Assembly (NCBI RefSeq): GCF_000765145.1
Contig: NZ_JMGA01000050.1
Coordinates: 1-64,000, forward strand
Source of the DNA: Desulfosporosinus sp. HMP52
GTDB lineage: Bacteria > Bacillota > Desulfitobacteriia > Desulfitobacteriales > Desulfitobacteriaceae
Direction of reading: 5' to 3'
DNA length: 64,000 nucleotides
Each line of letters opens with the position of its first letter. Position 1 is the first letter of the stretch. Shown here piece by piece: positions 8,951 to 17,514 of this stretch. A model generated the notes under the pieces. That model did not search any database. It saw only the letters and a program-made list of their open reading frames with translations, and was not told the DNA's origin. The position numbers and the translations under genes were made by a program.

Positions 8951-10762
8951 TTATATCAGATCTTTTCCCTTGGCCAGTATAGCGGGAAAGGCTGTATAAA
9001 ATGTTGTTCCCTCAGACCCTGTTTTAAAATCAAAGCTTGCTCTATGTCTTTGGGCAATACCTGTAGATATTACCAGCCCTAGACCTGTTCCGCTTTCTTT
9101 GGTAGTAAAAAAAGGAGTACCTATCTTTTCTTGAATTGCATGAGGTATCCCCTTCCCTTGATCCTTGATTTCTAATACAACTCTATCCTCTTTTAAATGG
9201 GTACTAATCCTAACACACCCGTTTTCCGCTGTCGCTTCCAGTCCATTTCGAACAAGATTTAAGATAAGCTGCTTTATTTCATTTTCGTTAATCATTATAT
9301 TGGGGAGGTTGTTTAAATTCACAACAACTTCTTTATTATTGTTAAAGGCATCTGCCTGTAACATTGGTAACACTTTGTGAATTACTTCATTAAGGTTTTG
9401 AGACTTAACATTATCTGAGTTTGATTTAGCTAAGGATAAAAAATCAGTAATTATTATATTTGCCCGATCAATTTCCGCAATCATCAAATCCATATATTCT
9501 TTATCATTTTGGTATTGCGCCTTCGATCCAAAAAACTGCAAAAATCCTTTGACCGTAGTTAAAGGATTACGGATTTCATGGCTAATCCCCGCAGCCAATT
9601 GACCGATTAAATTAAGTCTTTCCAGCCTGTCAATCTCTTGTTGTTGACGCTTTGCCTCTGTAATGTCCCTAAAGAAAACTGTTAAACCCTCATTATACGG
9701 GTAAGCATGAAATTCATGATCTTGATTAGAATTTGCCAATCCTCCTGCTTCCCAATGAACCGTTTGATTTTCATCCATAGCTTTGTGGATTTTTTCATAA
9801 GATATAGAATCCTTGAATTCCGGGAATACTTCCAATATATTTTTCCCCATAAGGTCTACATTGCTCTTCCCCATAAACCTTTGGGTTTCCTTATTAACAA
9901 AGGTAAATTGCCATTTACGATCTATTGCATAAAAACCATCAGAAATACCTTCCATAATTTTAATGAAATTTACCTTAGAAGTTTCTAACGCTATGTTTAC
10001 TTCTTTTAAATCGTTTGTGAAACTTGCAATTTTCTCTAAAACTGGTTTTAATTCCGGCAATTTATTAAGTATTTCTTCGTTTCCACTATCACCATGCACT
10101 ATTATTTGTCCGAATTTTTCCAAATACCACTGAAGCTGCTTCATATGTTTTCTGATCGAAATCATTATCAACGCTGATAAGCTTAAAGCAAGAATGATGA
10201 TTGCACTCAAAACATTAAATGATGTGAGTACTAGGTCAGAATTCTGTGCATATGCAAAAACGTAACCCACTAATTTTCCCTGCTCATATATTGGAAGACT
10301 AACCTTGATTATCTTATTATCTTTAGAAATACTATTAATCTTACTTAGAGTTAATTCTGACTTAATATCTTCAAGTGCAATAATATCTCTATGATTATCT
10401 AAAAAATACAAGTTTAATTCATTATCGTAATAACCTATAATGTAATTGTAATTATTATGTTCTTGGATTATCGACTGGAAAACAATATTTACTTTCTCTA
10501 TTTTATCATTTTTCGATAAACTAGTATCATTTTTTAACGCTTCAATTTCCAAAATTCGTGATTGTGTATTAATTTGAACATGTGAAACAATCGATAATAA
10601 TTCATAATTAAATTTAATAGCTTGTTTCTCCCAAAAGTTTTGTCCATAAAAAAGAATAAATAAGATAAGAAATAAAAAAATACTAGCTATAACTTTAAAA
10701 AGAGTAATTTGAATAATTGATTGTTTTACCAAATATTCTTTGATATTTATTATTTTAGCCAT
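8951..10762 (-). CDS. PAS-domain sensor histidine kinase
   Basis: A membrane-bound sensor kinase of about 603 residues. Two membrane helices (about 18-40 and 178-202) enclose an extracytoplasmic sensing region of roughly 135 residues. Then come a coiled segment, a PAS domain (about 265-370), a HisKA H-box GISHEIRNPLTTVKGF near residue 395, and an HATPase domain with the N box NLVRNGLEAT, G1 DQGKGIP and G2 GTGLGL. This NtrB/KinA-like design differs from the six-helix AgrC kinases. Two adjacent ATGs are possible; the second (10762) sits seven bases from GGAGG and is preferred. It lies downstream of agrBD but behind a terminator, and no response regulator is adjacent. The sensed signal is unknown. 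Confidence 0.9.
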   Translation of the reverse strand: MAKIINIKEYLVKQSIIQITLFKVIASIFLFLILFILFYGQNFWEKQAIKFNYELLSIVSHVQINTQSRILEIEALKNDTSLSKNDKIEKVNIVFQSIIQEHNNYNYIIGYYDNELNLYFLDNHRDIIALEDIKSELTLSKINSISKDNKIIKVSLPIYEQGKLVGYVFAYAQNSDLVLTSFNVLSAIIILALSLSALIMISIRKHMKQLQWYLEKFGQIIVHGDSGNEEILNKLPELKPVLEKIASFTNDLKEVNIALETSKVNFIKIMEGISDGFYAIDRKWQFTFVNKETQRFMGKSNVDLMGKNILEVFPEFKDSISYEKIHKAMDENQTVHWEAGGLANSNQDHEFHAYPYNEGLTVFFRDITEAKRQQQEIDRLERLNLIGQLAAGISHEIRNPLTTVKGFLQFFGSKAQYQNDKEYMDLMIAEIDRANIIITDFLSLAKSNSDNVKSQNLNEVIHKVLPMLQADAFNNNKEVVVNLNNLPNIMINENEIKQLILNLVRNGLEATAENGCVRISTHLKEDRVVLEIKDQGKGIPHAIQEKIGTPFFTTKESGTGLGLVISTGIAQRHRASFDFKTGSEGTTFYTAFPAILAKGKDLI

Positions 10763-10809
10763 CATAGTTCCTCCAGCAGTAAATTAATTGAAGACGGCTT
10801 TTAAACATC

Positions 10810-10837
10810 AAAAGCTGAGTTTTCCAACTCAGCTTTT
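10810..10837 (-). terminator. Terminator after agrD
   Basis: AAAAGCTGAG and CTCAGCTTTT pair around an eight-base loop, with the T run inside the 3' arm. It lies 28 bases past the agrD stop and should separate the agr transcript from the kinase gene. Confidence 0.75.
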
Positions 10838-10864
10838 AATATTGTTGGCTTCCAAATATTCGTA

Positions 10865-10987
10865 CTATCTTTGCAACGATTTTGGAGTTTTTGGTTGATA
10901 AGCCCAAATAGCACAAGCAAATACAGATGAAGCACTGCCTAGCAACATTAATAATGTTGCTAGTATTGTAAAAATATTTTTTTTCAT
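10865..10987 (-). CDS. agrD: Cyclic lactone autoinducer peptide precursor (AgrD-like)
   Basis: A 40-residue AgrD-family precursor. It has a basic, hydrophobic N-terminal helix (MKKNIFTILATLLMLLGSAS), then the cysteine-containing core VFACAIWAYQPKTP and a short tail ending SLQR. The cysteine followed by a few residues and then YQPKxP is the family hallmark: AgrB cuts after the ring residues and joins the C-terminal carboxyl to the cysteine as a thiolactone. Here the ring is probably CAIWA or CAIWAY, which is an inference. The ATG at 10987 has AAGGAGT directly upstream and a second GGAGGTGA further up. It begins nine bases after the agrB stop, so the two are translated from one message. Confidence 0.9.
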   Translation of the reverse strand: MKKNIFTILATLLMLLGSASSVFACAIWAYQPKTPKSLQR

Positions 10988-10996
10988 ACTCCTTTA

Positions 10997-11581
10997 TCAC
11001 CTCCATTTTTTATTAAATATGGGAAGTAAGGTAATGGATTGGTAAAATACACCCATTACAATACTAACACTAAATAATTGATTTTTTGTAAAGTGAACAA
11101 CTATGAATGCCATTATTATAAAAACTATTGACATTATTTTTAGATTTTGCTTAAGTTGCATAGAATTAATTGGCTTTGATTCACTATCAACTGGGGCTAA
11201 AAAAATCATAATTAAAATAGACACTCCCAAAATTATATAAAGTACCTTATCAGAACTTAATAGGTTATATTCAATAATTTTTTTGGCTAAAATTCCGATA
11301 GAAGTATAAATAAACGAACCAAAAACTAAACATTTTGAGGGTGTACTAAAATGTGCTCCTCCGGATACTCTCCGCAATAATCCGCCGAAGGTTGCAGCGA
11401 CAAGTATAGACATTAATGCCTTTGAAAAAACTCCCAAAAGCACCAAGGAAAATACCCCTACCAAAAATAACAGTAAATTTTCTATGGCATAAGCAATTAT
11501 TTCTTTCTTATCATTAGTTATGTCTAATTCATTTGTTACTATTTCAGTAAGTTTATTGCTAATTCTTTCAGAAGAATTCAT
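10997..11581 (-). CDS. agrB: AgrB-family autoinducer-processing endopeptidase
   Basis: A 194-residue integral membrane cysteine protease that cleaves and cyclises the AgrD precursor. The catalytic segment RRVSGGAHFSTPSKC contains the family histidine and cysteine with the usual GGAH spacing, placed after the first hydrophobic segments. Four to six membrane spans are visible. The ATG at 11581 has GAAGAGG eight bases upstream; the 17 residues of open frame before it overlap the upstream gene and are not used. The start lies inside the last codons of the upstream membrane gene (14-base overlap), which implies translational coupling. agrD follows at once. Confidence 0.93.
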   Translation of the reverse strand: MNSSERISNKLTEIVTNELDITNDKKEIIAYAIENLLLFLVGVFSLVLLGVFSKALMSILVAATFGGLLRRVSGGAHFSTPSKCLVFGSFIYTSIGILAKKIIEYNLLSSDKVLYIILGVSILIMIFLAPVDSESKPINSMQLKQNLKIMSIVFIIMAFIVVHFTKNQLFSVSIVMGVFYQSITLLPIFNKKWR

Positions 11582-12035
11582 TGTAATTACCTCTTCTTTT
11601 TGTGAATTTATTGAACATATAAGCGAAAGCAAACATCAGCAGTACTTGGGGTTCGGTAATAATGATTCTTAGGAGTAGATTCGAAAACAATTCTTCAGGG
11701 TTTACTCCAAAAACCGGCATCAACAATGATAAACAGAAATATTCCATGATTCCTAAAGACAAGAAACTTAATAGACTAGCAATTATGGATAAGCTAAAAT
11801 CTCCTTTTCCAAACCACGTTAATATCAAGAATAGTAAAACAACTTGTAAAATCGTGTGTACCCCAAAAGGGATTGGGAACAACCTAACAGTGTAAGAGAT
11901 AAGTGCTATTACAGATCCAATTACTACAATCCGTTTCCAGTTTAAAGGTATCCTAACAATTACAAAGGCTAAAGTAACTACCGCAATAAGTTCAGGTATA
12001 CCTTGTAAGATAAATGCAATTAATGGAATATTAAT
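11568..12035 (-). CDS. Integral membrane protein, kinase-less sensor-like (agr locus)
   Basis: About 155 residues with four to five membrane helices, ending in a short basic tail (NKFTKRRG). It is a clear paralogue of the next gene upstream: both have LQGIPE near the N-terminus, a FVIxRIPL segment, RLxPIPxGxHTIL and a central KGDxSLSxI motif. The pattern resembles the N-terminal transmembrane receptor part of some clostridial kinases, but no kinase domain follows; that resemblance is an inference. The start is uncertain. No ATG, GTG or TTG lies at the right distance, and an ATT at 12035 sits nine bases after GAGGG and gives a length matching the paralogue. An ATG at 12104 lacks a ribosome site and would add a polar leader. 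The 3' end overlaps agrB by 14 bases. Confidence 0.7.
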   Translation of the reverse strand: MNIPLIAFILQGIPELIAVVTLAFVIVRIPLNWKRIVVIGSVIALISYTVRLFPIPFGVHTILQVVLLFLILTWFGKGDFSLSIIASLLSFLSLGIMEYFCLSLLMPVFGVNPEELFSNLLLRIIITEPQVLLMFAFAYMFNKFTKRRGNYNEFF

Positions 12036-12120
12036 AAATAAACACCCTCTTTTATAAAATAAAGAGAACCTATAAAGAAATGGACAAAAATCACTCCTGT
12101 CCATGATGAAACAAAATTTA

Positions 12121-12570
12121 TTAATATTTTAAGTAATCTTTTTTTGATAAGAATGTATTAAGGAGATAAGCTACTAAGAATAGGATTATTACATGGATAT
12201 CACCTAATATAATTCTTGCGACCTGGAAAGGATATAAAGCTTTTGGCGTGAGTATAGATATTTGCTCAAACAAAGGTAAACTTGCTGTCTCGAAAATAAT
12301 AAGAACTAAGCTACTTAATATAGTTGATATAAAAGATAGACTCACATCCCCTTTACTCAAGTAAGTAAGTACAATAAATAATATAAAGATAACTAGTATG
12401 GTATGTATCCCTAAAGGAATCGGTAATAGTCTAAATGCGGAAGCACAAACGGCTAGTATTATGCCTACAAGAACAATTTGAATAAGCGTTAAAGGAATCC
12501 TAGATATAACAAAAGCTAGAGTTGTAATTGCTATCCCTTCAGGTATACCTTGCAATAGTAAAACAATCAT
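12121..12570 (-). CDS. Integral membrane protein, paralogue of the adjacent agr-locus protein
   Basis: A 149-residue hydrophobic protein with four to five membrane spans, first gene of the probable agr operon. It shares the LQGIPE, RIPL, RLLPIPLGIHTIL and KGDVSLSFIS motifs with the following gene, so the pair arose by tandem duplication. The C-terminus is short and basic (LSKKDYLKY) with no catalytic domain. The ATG at 12570 is the first possible start after an in-frame stop. The GAGGAG site is 14 bases away, longer than usual, similar to the layout of its paralogue. The function is not established; a role in receiving or exporting the peptide is inferred only from the neighbours. Confidence 0.75.
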   Translation of the reverse strand: MIVLLLQGIPEGIAITTLAFVISRIPLTLIQIVLVGIILAVCASAFRLLPIPLGIHTILVIFILFIVLTYLSKGDVSLSFISTILSSLVLIIFETASLPLFEQISILTPKALYPFQVARIILGDIHVIILFLVAYLLNTFLSKKDYLKY

Positions 12571-12730
12571 AGGATTTCAATTTACTCCTCTGCTTGATTT
12601 AATCCTTTTATGAAAACCATTATTTTCTGATATTATCTCATACACTATATGTCGAAATCGCGTAAATCCTGTAACTGAAAGTTTCTAATTTAGCATTTAT
12701 TGCTAAATTTCATCCAATTAAAAAATAACA

Positions 12731-12763
12731 AATGCCCCAAAGCTATAACCGCTTTGGGGCATT
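12731..12763 (-). terminator. Terminator after the Gln-rich protein gene
   Basis: A perfect 13-bp stem (AATGCCCCAAAGC) with a seven-base loop is followed on the minus strand by TGTTATTTTTTAA. It lies 23 bases past the stop of the Gln-rich gene. Confidence 0.85.
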
Positions 12764-12785
12764 CCATTTAGACCTTATATATGGA

Positions 12786-13118
12786 TCAAATTAATAGATT
12801 ATTGATACCACCTTGACCGTGCATTTGTTGACTTTGTCCTTGACCCTGGCCCTGGCCTTGAAGCAGCTGATTCTGTCCTTGCTGTCCATAACTTTGAGTA
12901 GTTTGACCACCTTGTCCTTGTTGCTGCTGTTGTTGTGATTGAGCCTTAAACTGGGTCATGTGTTGGACTAATTGATTTAGTTGTTGTTGTCCTTGAGCTT
13001 GGGTCTGTTGTTGTCCTTGAGTCTGGTTCTGATGGGCTTGGTTTTTGTAACTGGAAAAAGCTTGTTCCATGCGATAAAATTGGTCTTTCAACTGTCCTAA
13101 TTCCTCAGCTACCTCCAT
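12786..13118 (-). CDS. Small glutamine-rich low-complexity protein
   Basis: A 110-residue protein of unknown function. The first 30 residues form a plausible amphipathic helix (EELGQLKDQFYRMEQAF); the rest is dominated by Gln, Gly, Asn and Ser, including runs of five or more Gln and GQGQGQGQ repeats. There is no signal peptide, membrane helix or cysteine. The ATG at 13118 has no obvious ribosome site. An internal TTG at about residue 10 or the ATG before EQAF are alternatives, so the start is uncertain. The strong terminator just downstream supports a real transcript. Small Q-rich proteins in spore formers are often spore-associated, but nothing here proves that. Confidence 0.6.
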   Translation of the reverse strand: MEVAEELGQLKDQFYRMEQAFSSYKNQAHQNQTQGQQQTQAQGQQQLNQLVQHMTQFKAQSQQQQQQGQGGQTTQSYGQQGQNQLLQGQGQGQGQSQQMHGQGGINNLLI

Positions 13119-13265
13119 ATCAGTCCGAGCACAGCCAAATTTTTCAATTCACTAATCCCGTCTTTCGTATTGTTGTTATACAACAACCACCTTCAGTTTT
13201 TTAACCTCAATTATTATTGCCCGATTCCAATAAACAATGTTTGTTTATATATGTAAAACACAGTA

Positions 13266-13299
13266 AAATCCTATCCTTTACAATTCAAGGATAGGATTT
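13266..13299 (-). terminator. Terminator after the chemoreceptor gene
   Basis: A perfect 13-bp stem (AAATCCTATCCTT) with an eight-base loop lies 34 bases past the stop, followed on the minus strand by TACTGTGTTTTAC. Confidence 0.75.
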
Positions 13300-13333
13300 C
13301 ATAAAAGATTTTGTTATTATTTTTTACTCCCGT

Positions 13334-15073
13334 TTATAGCTTGAATTTAACAACTGCACTCATTAATCTATCCCCTAGCGCGGCAAGAGCTTCTGCTGAT
13401 TTACTAACGGATACCATCGTTGCTGCCTGTTCCTCTGAAGCAGCGGCAACTTCTTGCGAGCTGGATGCTGCTTGCTGAGAGGTCAAACCAATATCTTCAA
13501 TAGACTTTGCTGCTGCTGAGGTTCCCATAGCCATTTGTTGGGTAGCCTCAGTAATCTGTTCAATTTGACGAACAACTTTATTAACCTCAGCAACAATGGT
13601 CTGAAAAGAACTTCCAGCCAAATTAACCGCTTCAACTCCTGCAGCCACTTCAACTTTACCCTTTTCCATTACTCCAATGGCAAGTTCTGTCTCCTTTTGA
13701 ATGTTTTCGATTAGATTAGCAATTTGAACAGTGGAATTAGACGATTGTTCGGCTAATTTACGAACCTCTTCTGCAACAACCGCAAATCCTCGCCCTTGCT
13801 CTCCTGCTCTGGCAGCTTCAATTGCTGCATTAAGGGCAAGTAAATTAGTCTGATCGGCAATCCCTCTGATTACATCAACAATTTGTCCGATTTGCTTTGA
13901 TTCATCTCCTAATCGAGATATTACCTCCGCAGATTGAGCCGAAACCTCGCGAACTGCTTCAATCTTGTGTACAGCATTCTCCGCTTGGAAAGCTCCCAAC
14001 TCAGCAGCCTGAGCTGCCTTTTCACTACTTTGACTGACAGTCTCAGCATTTTTTGCTACTTGTTGAGCATTAGCGGACAATTTTTCAATAACGTTAACAG
14101 TCTCAGCCATGGAAGTAGCATTACGGGTTGAACTCGCTGCAACTAAACCAAGACTTTCAGCCATTTGCTCACTGGAAGCAGTTGCTTCCTCTGAAGCTGC
14201 TGATAATTCCTCACTCGTTGCAGCCACACTTTCAGATTGAGTTAGTACTTCCCCAATAACTGCTCTCAGCGAGTGAACCATTTCGCTGACTGCTTGAGAC
14301 AAGACACCGATTTCATCTTTATTCTTAACCTCTTGAATTTCCATGCTCAGATCCCCTTCGGCCACAGACTGAGCAACTTTCGTAACAGCGACAAGGGGCT
14401 TACTGATATGCTGTGCCAATACATACGACAAGACTGCTCCAACTAAAACTGCAAGAACAACAAAAATTATCAGAAGCTTTACAACGGAATCTTTAGTAGT
14501 TTGAGCATGATGAGTTGCCGCGGCACCCCCGGCAGCCATAGAAGTCATCTGATCTTCCATATTCTTGAGTAACTGATCAAAACTATCTTTACTCTTTTGG
14601 GTCAGAATTGGTCTGGCCTCTACATCCTTTCCAACTTGAGTCAACATCCAGACCTGTTCTGCATCCTCTATAAAAGTATTGAAGGATTTTCGCATCTCCT
14701 CGCTTTTTGCTATTCCTTCTGGAGTTGTAACATAGTTATTGTAATCAGAAAAATCTTGCTCCCATTTGACTTTTGTGATTGAAAATTTTGTCTTGTACTC
14801 CTGAAAGGCCTGGGCATCTGCACGCATCAGAAATCCACCCAAAAGATAGCGACGAGTATCTTCGGTATCCTCAATGACTTTAGCTAGTGAGGTTGTTGCC
14901 TTCAACCAATGGTCACCTAAGTCTTCAGCTTCCTGATTTATCTTGTAAACACCATAGTAACCAACAATACCTACCAACGCGGTCAAGAGTAAAACCACCA
15001 GAAACCCTAACAATAATTTAATTCGGACACCATAGTTTATTGAGGATTTGGAAGTAATAAGTTTGTTGTCCAT
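13334..15073 (-). CDS. Methyl-accepting chemotaxis protein
   Basis: A 579-residue transmembrane chemoreceptor that relays ligand binding to CheA/CheW. Order of parts: a short cytoplasmic start, membrane helix 1 (about 18-40), a periplasm-side four-helix-bundle sensor (about 45-195), helix 2 (about 200-220), a HAMP domain, then the long signalling coiled coil. The conserved hairpin tip [20 protein letters not shown] is intact, followed by [18 protein letters not shown]. The ATG at 15073 has GAGG seven bases upstream. It is monocistronic with its own terminator, and no che genes are in the window. The four-helix sensor type does not reveal the ligand. Confidence 0.95.
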   Translation of the reverse strand: MDNKLITSKSSINYGVRIKLLLGFLVVLLLTALVGIVGYYGVYKINQEAEDLGDHWLKATTSLAKVIEDTEDTRRYLLGGFLMRADAQAFQEYKTKFSITKVKWEQDFSDYNNYVTTPEGIAKSEEMRKSFNTFIEDAEQVWMLTQVGKDVEARPILTQKSKDSFDQLLKNMEDQMTSMAAGGAAATHHAQTTKDSVVKLLIIFVVLAVLVGAVLSYVLAQHISKPLVAVTKVAQSVAEGDLSMEIQEVKNKDEIGVLSQAVSEMVHSLRAVIGEVLTQSESVAATSEELSAASEEATASSEQMAESLGLVAASSTRNATSMAETVNVIEKLSANAQQVAKNAETVSQSSEKAAQAAELGAFQAENAVHKIEAVREVSAQSAEVISRLGDESKQIGQIVDVIRGIADQTNLLALNAAIEAARAGEQGRGFAVVAEEVRKLAEQSSNSTVQIANLIENIQKETELAIGVMEKGKVEVAAGVEAVNLAGSSFQTIVAEVNKVVRQIEQITEATQQMAMGTSAAAKSIEDIGLTSQQAASSSQEVAAASEEQAATMVSVSKSAEALAALGDRLMSAVVKFKL

Positions 15074-15246
15074 ATCAGCGCCTCATTTTCTTAATCAAAT
15101 AATTCTATAAATTGGTTTTCTACAAAAAACATAAATATCCTCTTTTTCAACAAGAGAAATCATCTTTTCCTAATCTTTGTAGGTTTTTGGTGAAACCGCA
15201 CTAAGTTGTTCTCAAAAAGATTTAATAAATCGTTTAATAAAACAAA

Positions 15247-15280
15247 TGTGTTAGGAGGGTTAATTGGCCCCCCTAACACA
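15247..15280 (-). terminator. Terminator after citrate synthase
   Basis: The stem TGTGTTAGGAGGG pairs with CCCCCCTAACACA with one mismatch and an eight-base loop, followed on the minus strand by TTTGTTTTATT. Confidence 0.75.
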
Positions 15281-15317
15281 TACTGCAAATAGCGATTTTA
15301 ATGATTGCAAAGTAGTT

Positions 15318-16676
15318 TTATCTCTCATCCATCTTTAGATAACTTCTCCTTGGTGCCACACTTTTGTAAGCTGGTCGAATAATCTTTCCACAGTTAGCAA
15401 TTTCCTCAATTCTATGGGCACTCCAGCCAACGATCCTGGAAATCGCAAAAATTGGAGTGAACATTTCCATGGGTATATTAAGCATCTTATATACAAAACC
15501 TGAGTAAAAATCCACATTAGCACTTACAGTTTTATACATAGTATTAAACTTTGCAATTACCTGTGGGGCAAGGTTCTCTACCTTAGCATAGAGATTAAAC
15601 TCGTCCTCCAGACCTTTTTCCTGAGCAAGCTGTGCAACATAGCCTTTAAGTATAACCGCTCGAGGATCTGATATGGAATAAACCGCATGTCCGACACCAT
15701 AAATTAATCCCGAACGATCAAAGGCATTCTTAGAGAGTATTTGAGTAAGATAATGCTCAATTTCCTCGTCATCATCCCAGTTTTTTAGCTTCTCTTTCAT
15801 GTCATCAAACATTTGAACAACTTTAATATTAGCTCCTCCGTGACGGGGTCCTTTAAGCGCTCCAATGGCTGCGGCAATTGCCGAATAAGTATCCGTCCCC
15901 GTTGAAGTGACAACATGAGTAACAAAAGATGAGTTATTTCCTCCACCGTGCTCGGCGTGAAGCACAAGTGCCAAATCAAGCAGTTTTGCCTCTAACTTAG
16001 TATAACTACTATCCGGCCTTAGCATCGCCAAAATGTTCTCAGCAATACTTAAATCGGCCCTCGGGCTATGAATATAAAGACTTTGATCTCCATGGTAATG
16101 ATTAAATGCATGATAGCCATAAACAGCTAAGGACGGAAAGCAAGCAATAAGTTTAAGGCATTGTTTTAATACATTTGGCATTGAAGTATCATCAGCATTT
16201 TCATCAAAAGAGTAAAGTGCTAAAACACTTCTTGCTAAAGTATTCATAATATCTTTGCTTGGGGCTTTTAATATTACATCACGAGTAAAATCTTCTGGCA
16301 GCCTTTCATAAAGTGAAAGAAGTTGCAAAAATTCCTTTTCAGCGTTTTGATCCGGGAGATTTCCAAAGAGCAGCAAATAGGCTGTTTCTTCAAAACCGAA
16401 GCGGTCATCCTCACTAAAGCCCTTAACAATATCTCTAATATCCATCCCGCGATATATTAACCGCCCTGGAACAGAAACTTTTTCGCCCTCATCCATAATA
16501 TACGAATGGACTTCCCCAATTTCAGTTAGACCAACCAATACCCCTTTTCCGTCCAAATCACGCAACCCACGTTTTACCTCATATCTACGATATAGTTCAG
16601 GCTTAATGTAACCGCTTTCTTCAGCCATTTTACTCAACTTTTTCAAGGCTTCAGATTCCATATCATAATTATTCAT
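15318..16676 (-). CDS. Citrate synthase
   Basis: A 452-residue citrate synthase condensing oxaloacetate and acetyl-CoA at the entry of the TCA cycle. Key segments are present: HAEHGGGNNSS (substrate-binding histidine), GPRHGGAN, YGVGHAVYSISDPRA (catalytic histidine) and NVDFYSG, holding the catalytic aspartate. The sequence has the longer N-terminal region typical of clostridial enzymes annotated citrate/2-methylcitrate synthase, so activity with propionyl-CoA cannot be excluded. The ATG at 16676 has AAGGGTGA upstream. It is monocistronic and divergent from the next gene. With the Kor genes and acetyl-CoA synthetase in this window it fits an incomplete or bifurcated TCA pathway. Confidence 0.93.
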   Translation of the reverse strand: MNNYDMESEALKKLSKMAEESGYIKPELYRRYEVKRGLRDLDGKGVLVGLTEIGEVHSYIMDEGEKVSVPGRLIYRGMDIRDIVKGFSEDDRFGFEETAYLLLFGNLPDQNAEKEFLQLLSLYERLPEDFTRDVILKAPSKDIMNTLARSVLALYSFDENADDTSMPNVLKQCLKLIACFPSLAVYGYHAFNHYHGDQSLYIHSPRADLSIAENILAMLRPDSSYTKLEAKLLDLALVLHAEHGGGNNSSFVTHVVTSTGTDTYSAIAAAIGALKGPRHGGANIKVVQMFDDMKEKLKNWDDDEEIEHYLTQILSKNAFDRSGLIYGVGHAVYSISDPRAVILKGYVAQLAQEKGLEDEFNLYAKVENLAPQVIAKFNTMYKTVSANVDFYSGFVYKMLNIPMEMFTPIFAISRIVGWSAHRIEEIANCGKIIRPAYKSVAPRRSYLKMDER

Positions 16677-16805
16677 AGAATCACCCTTTCTCTTCTAAAT
16701 TCTTATTCTAAATCAATCAACAAATGGAGTTCTTACTTCCTATTTTTGCTCATAATTATTGATTATTATCTTGATACTCAGCTTAATACACGATAGGGGG
16801 AAAAA

Positions 16806-17387
16806 ATGACTTGGAATATTAGAGAATGGAATTGGTCAGACTCCGTTGTTACCATATCGACAGCAATCTTTGCTTTGGTTTCACTTATTTCTGTCTATAT
16901 CTCTGTCACAACTTGGCAAACACAACGTGAAGCAGCACGTCCGTATCTAACCTTTATAGAGTCTCCTTCACTCAACTTTAGTGAGAATTCAGGTTTTGAA
17001 TTTGAATTCAAATTCAAAAATGTCGGAACCCATCCGGCCACAAACCTATCAAGCAGGACATTAATCTTTGAGCAACAATTGCTACAAAAGCCAATTCTTA
17101 TTGATGATTACACCGTTGTTAATGATATCCCTCGGGATTCAACTACAAGTTTACTCCTCAACCTAAAAGTCAATAGTTTTCCCAAAGAATTAAAGGAGAT
17201 CAGTCCCCATTTCATTATCATTAGTCTTAAATATTCCGACCCAATTGTCCACAAATCTTATAATCAGACAATTTATCTCAAGTGGGCGGGAGTTGTTGAT
17301 TACAAACAGCAACCTATTATTCATGTCGAAATGAATGAAAAATCGAATATAGAACACTATTTGAAAACCCATCAATTACTTGATTAA
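16806..17387 (+). CDS. Hypothetical membrane-anchored protein, 193 aa
   Basis: I do not recognise a named family. One membrane helix lies near the N-terminus (about 12-35, TISTAIFALVSLISVYISV), followed by TTWQTQREAARPYL and a mostly beta-strand domain with FKFKNVGTHPATNLS, a pattern common in small membrane-anchored proteins with an immunoglobulin-like cytosolic or surface domain. The ATG at 16806 has AGGGGG five bases upstream, so expression is likely. It is convergent with a c-di-AMP riboswitch unit on the other strand whose message would run antisense into this gene. Confidence 0.75.
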   Translation: MTWNIREWNWSDSVVTISTAIFALVSLISVYISVTTWQTQREAARPYLTFIESPSLNFSENSGFEFEFKFKNVGTHPATNLSSRTLIFEQQLLQKPILIDDYTVVNDIPRDSTTSLLLNLKVNSFPKELKEISPHFIIISLKYSDPIVHKSYNQTIYLKWAGVVDYKQQPIIHVEMNEKSNIEHYLKTHQLLD

Positions 17388-17442
17388 TCCGGAAAATTGC
17401 ACCCTTTTTATTGTGAGGTATTTAGAAAACTTGGCTAGCGCC

Positions 17443-17463
17443 CGAAGACACTGTCTTCGCACG
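17443..17463. repeat. Short dispersed palindromic repeat, copy 1
   Basis: A 21-base sequence centred on the palindrome GAAGACAxTGTCTTC recurs at 42552-42572 with two mismatches. Both copies lie in intergenic DNA next to other hairpins. Its role is unknown. Confidence 0.4.
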
Positions 17464-17514
17464 TATTAAATCTTCTTGCAGTATATAACGCAAGTTTATA
17501 CTTTCTGACTGTAC

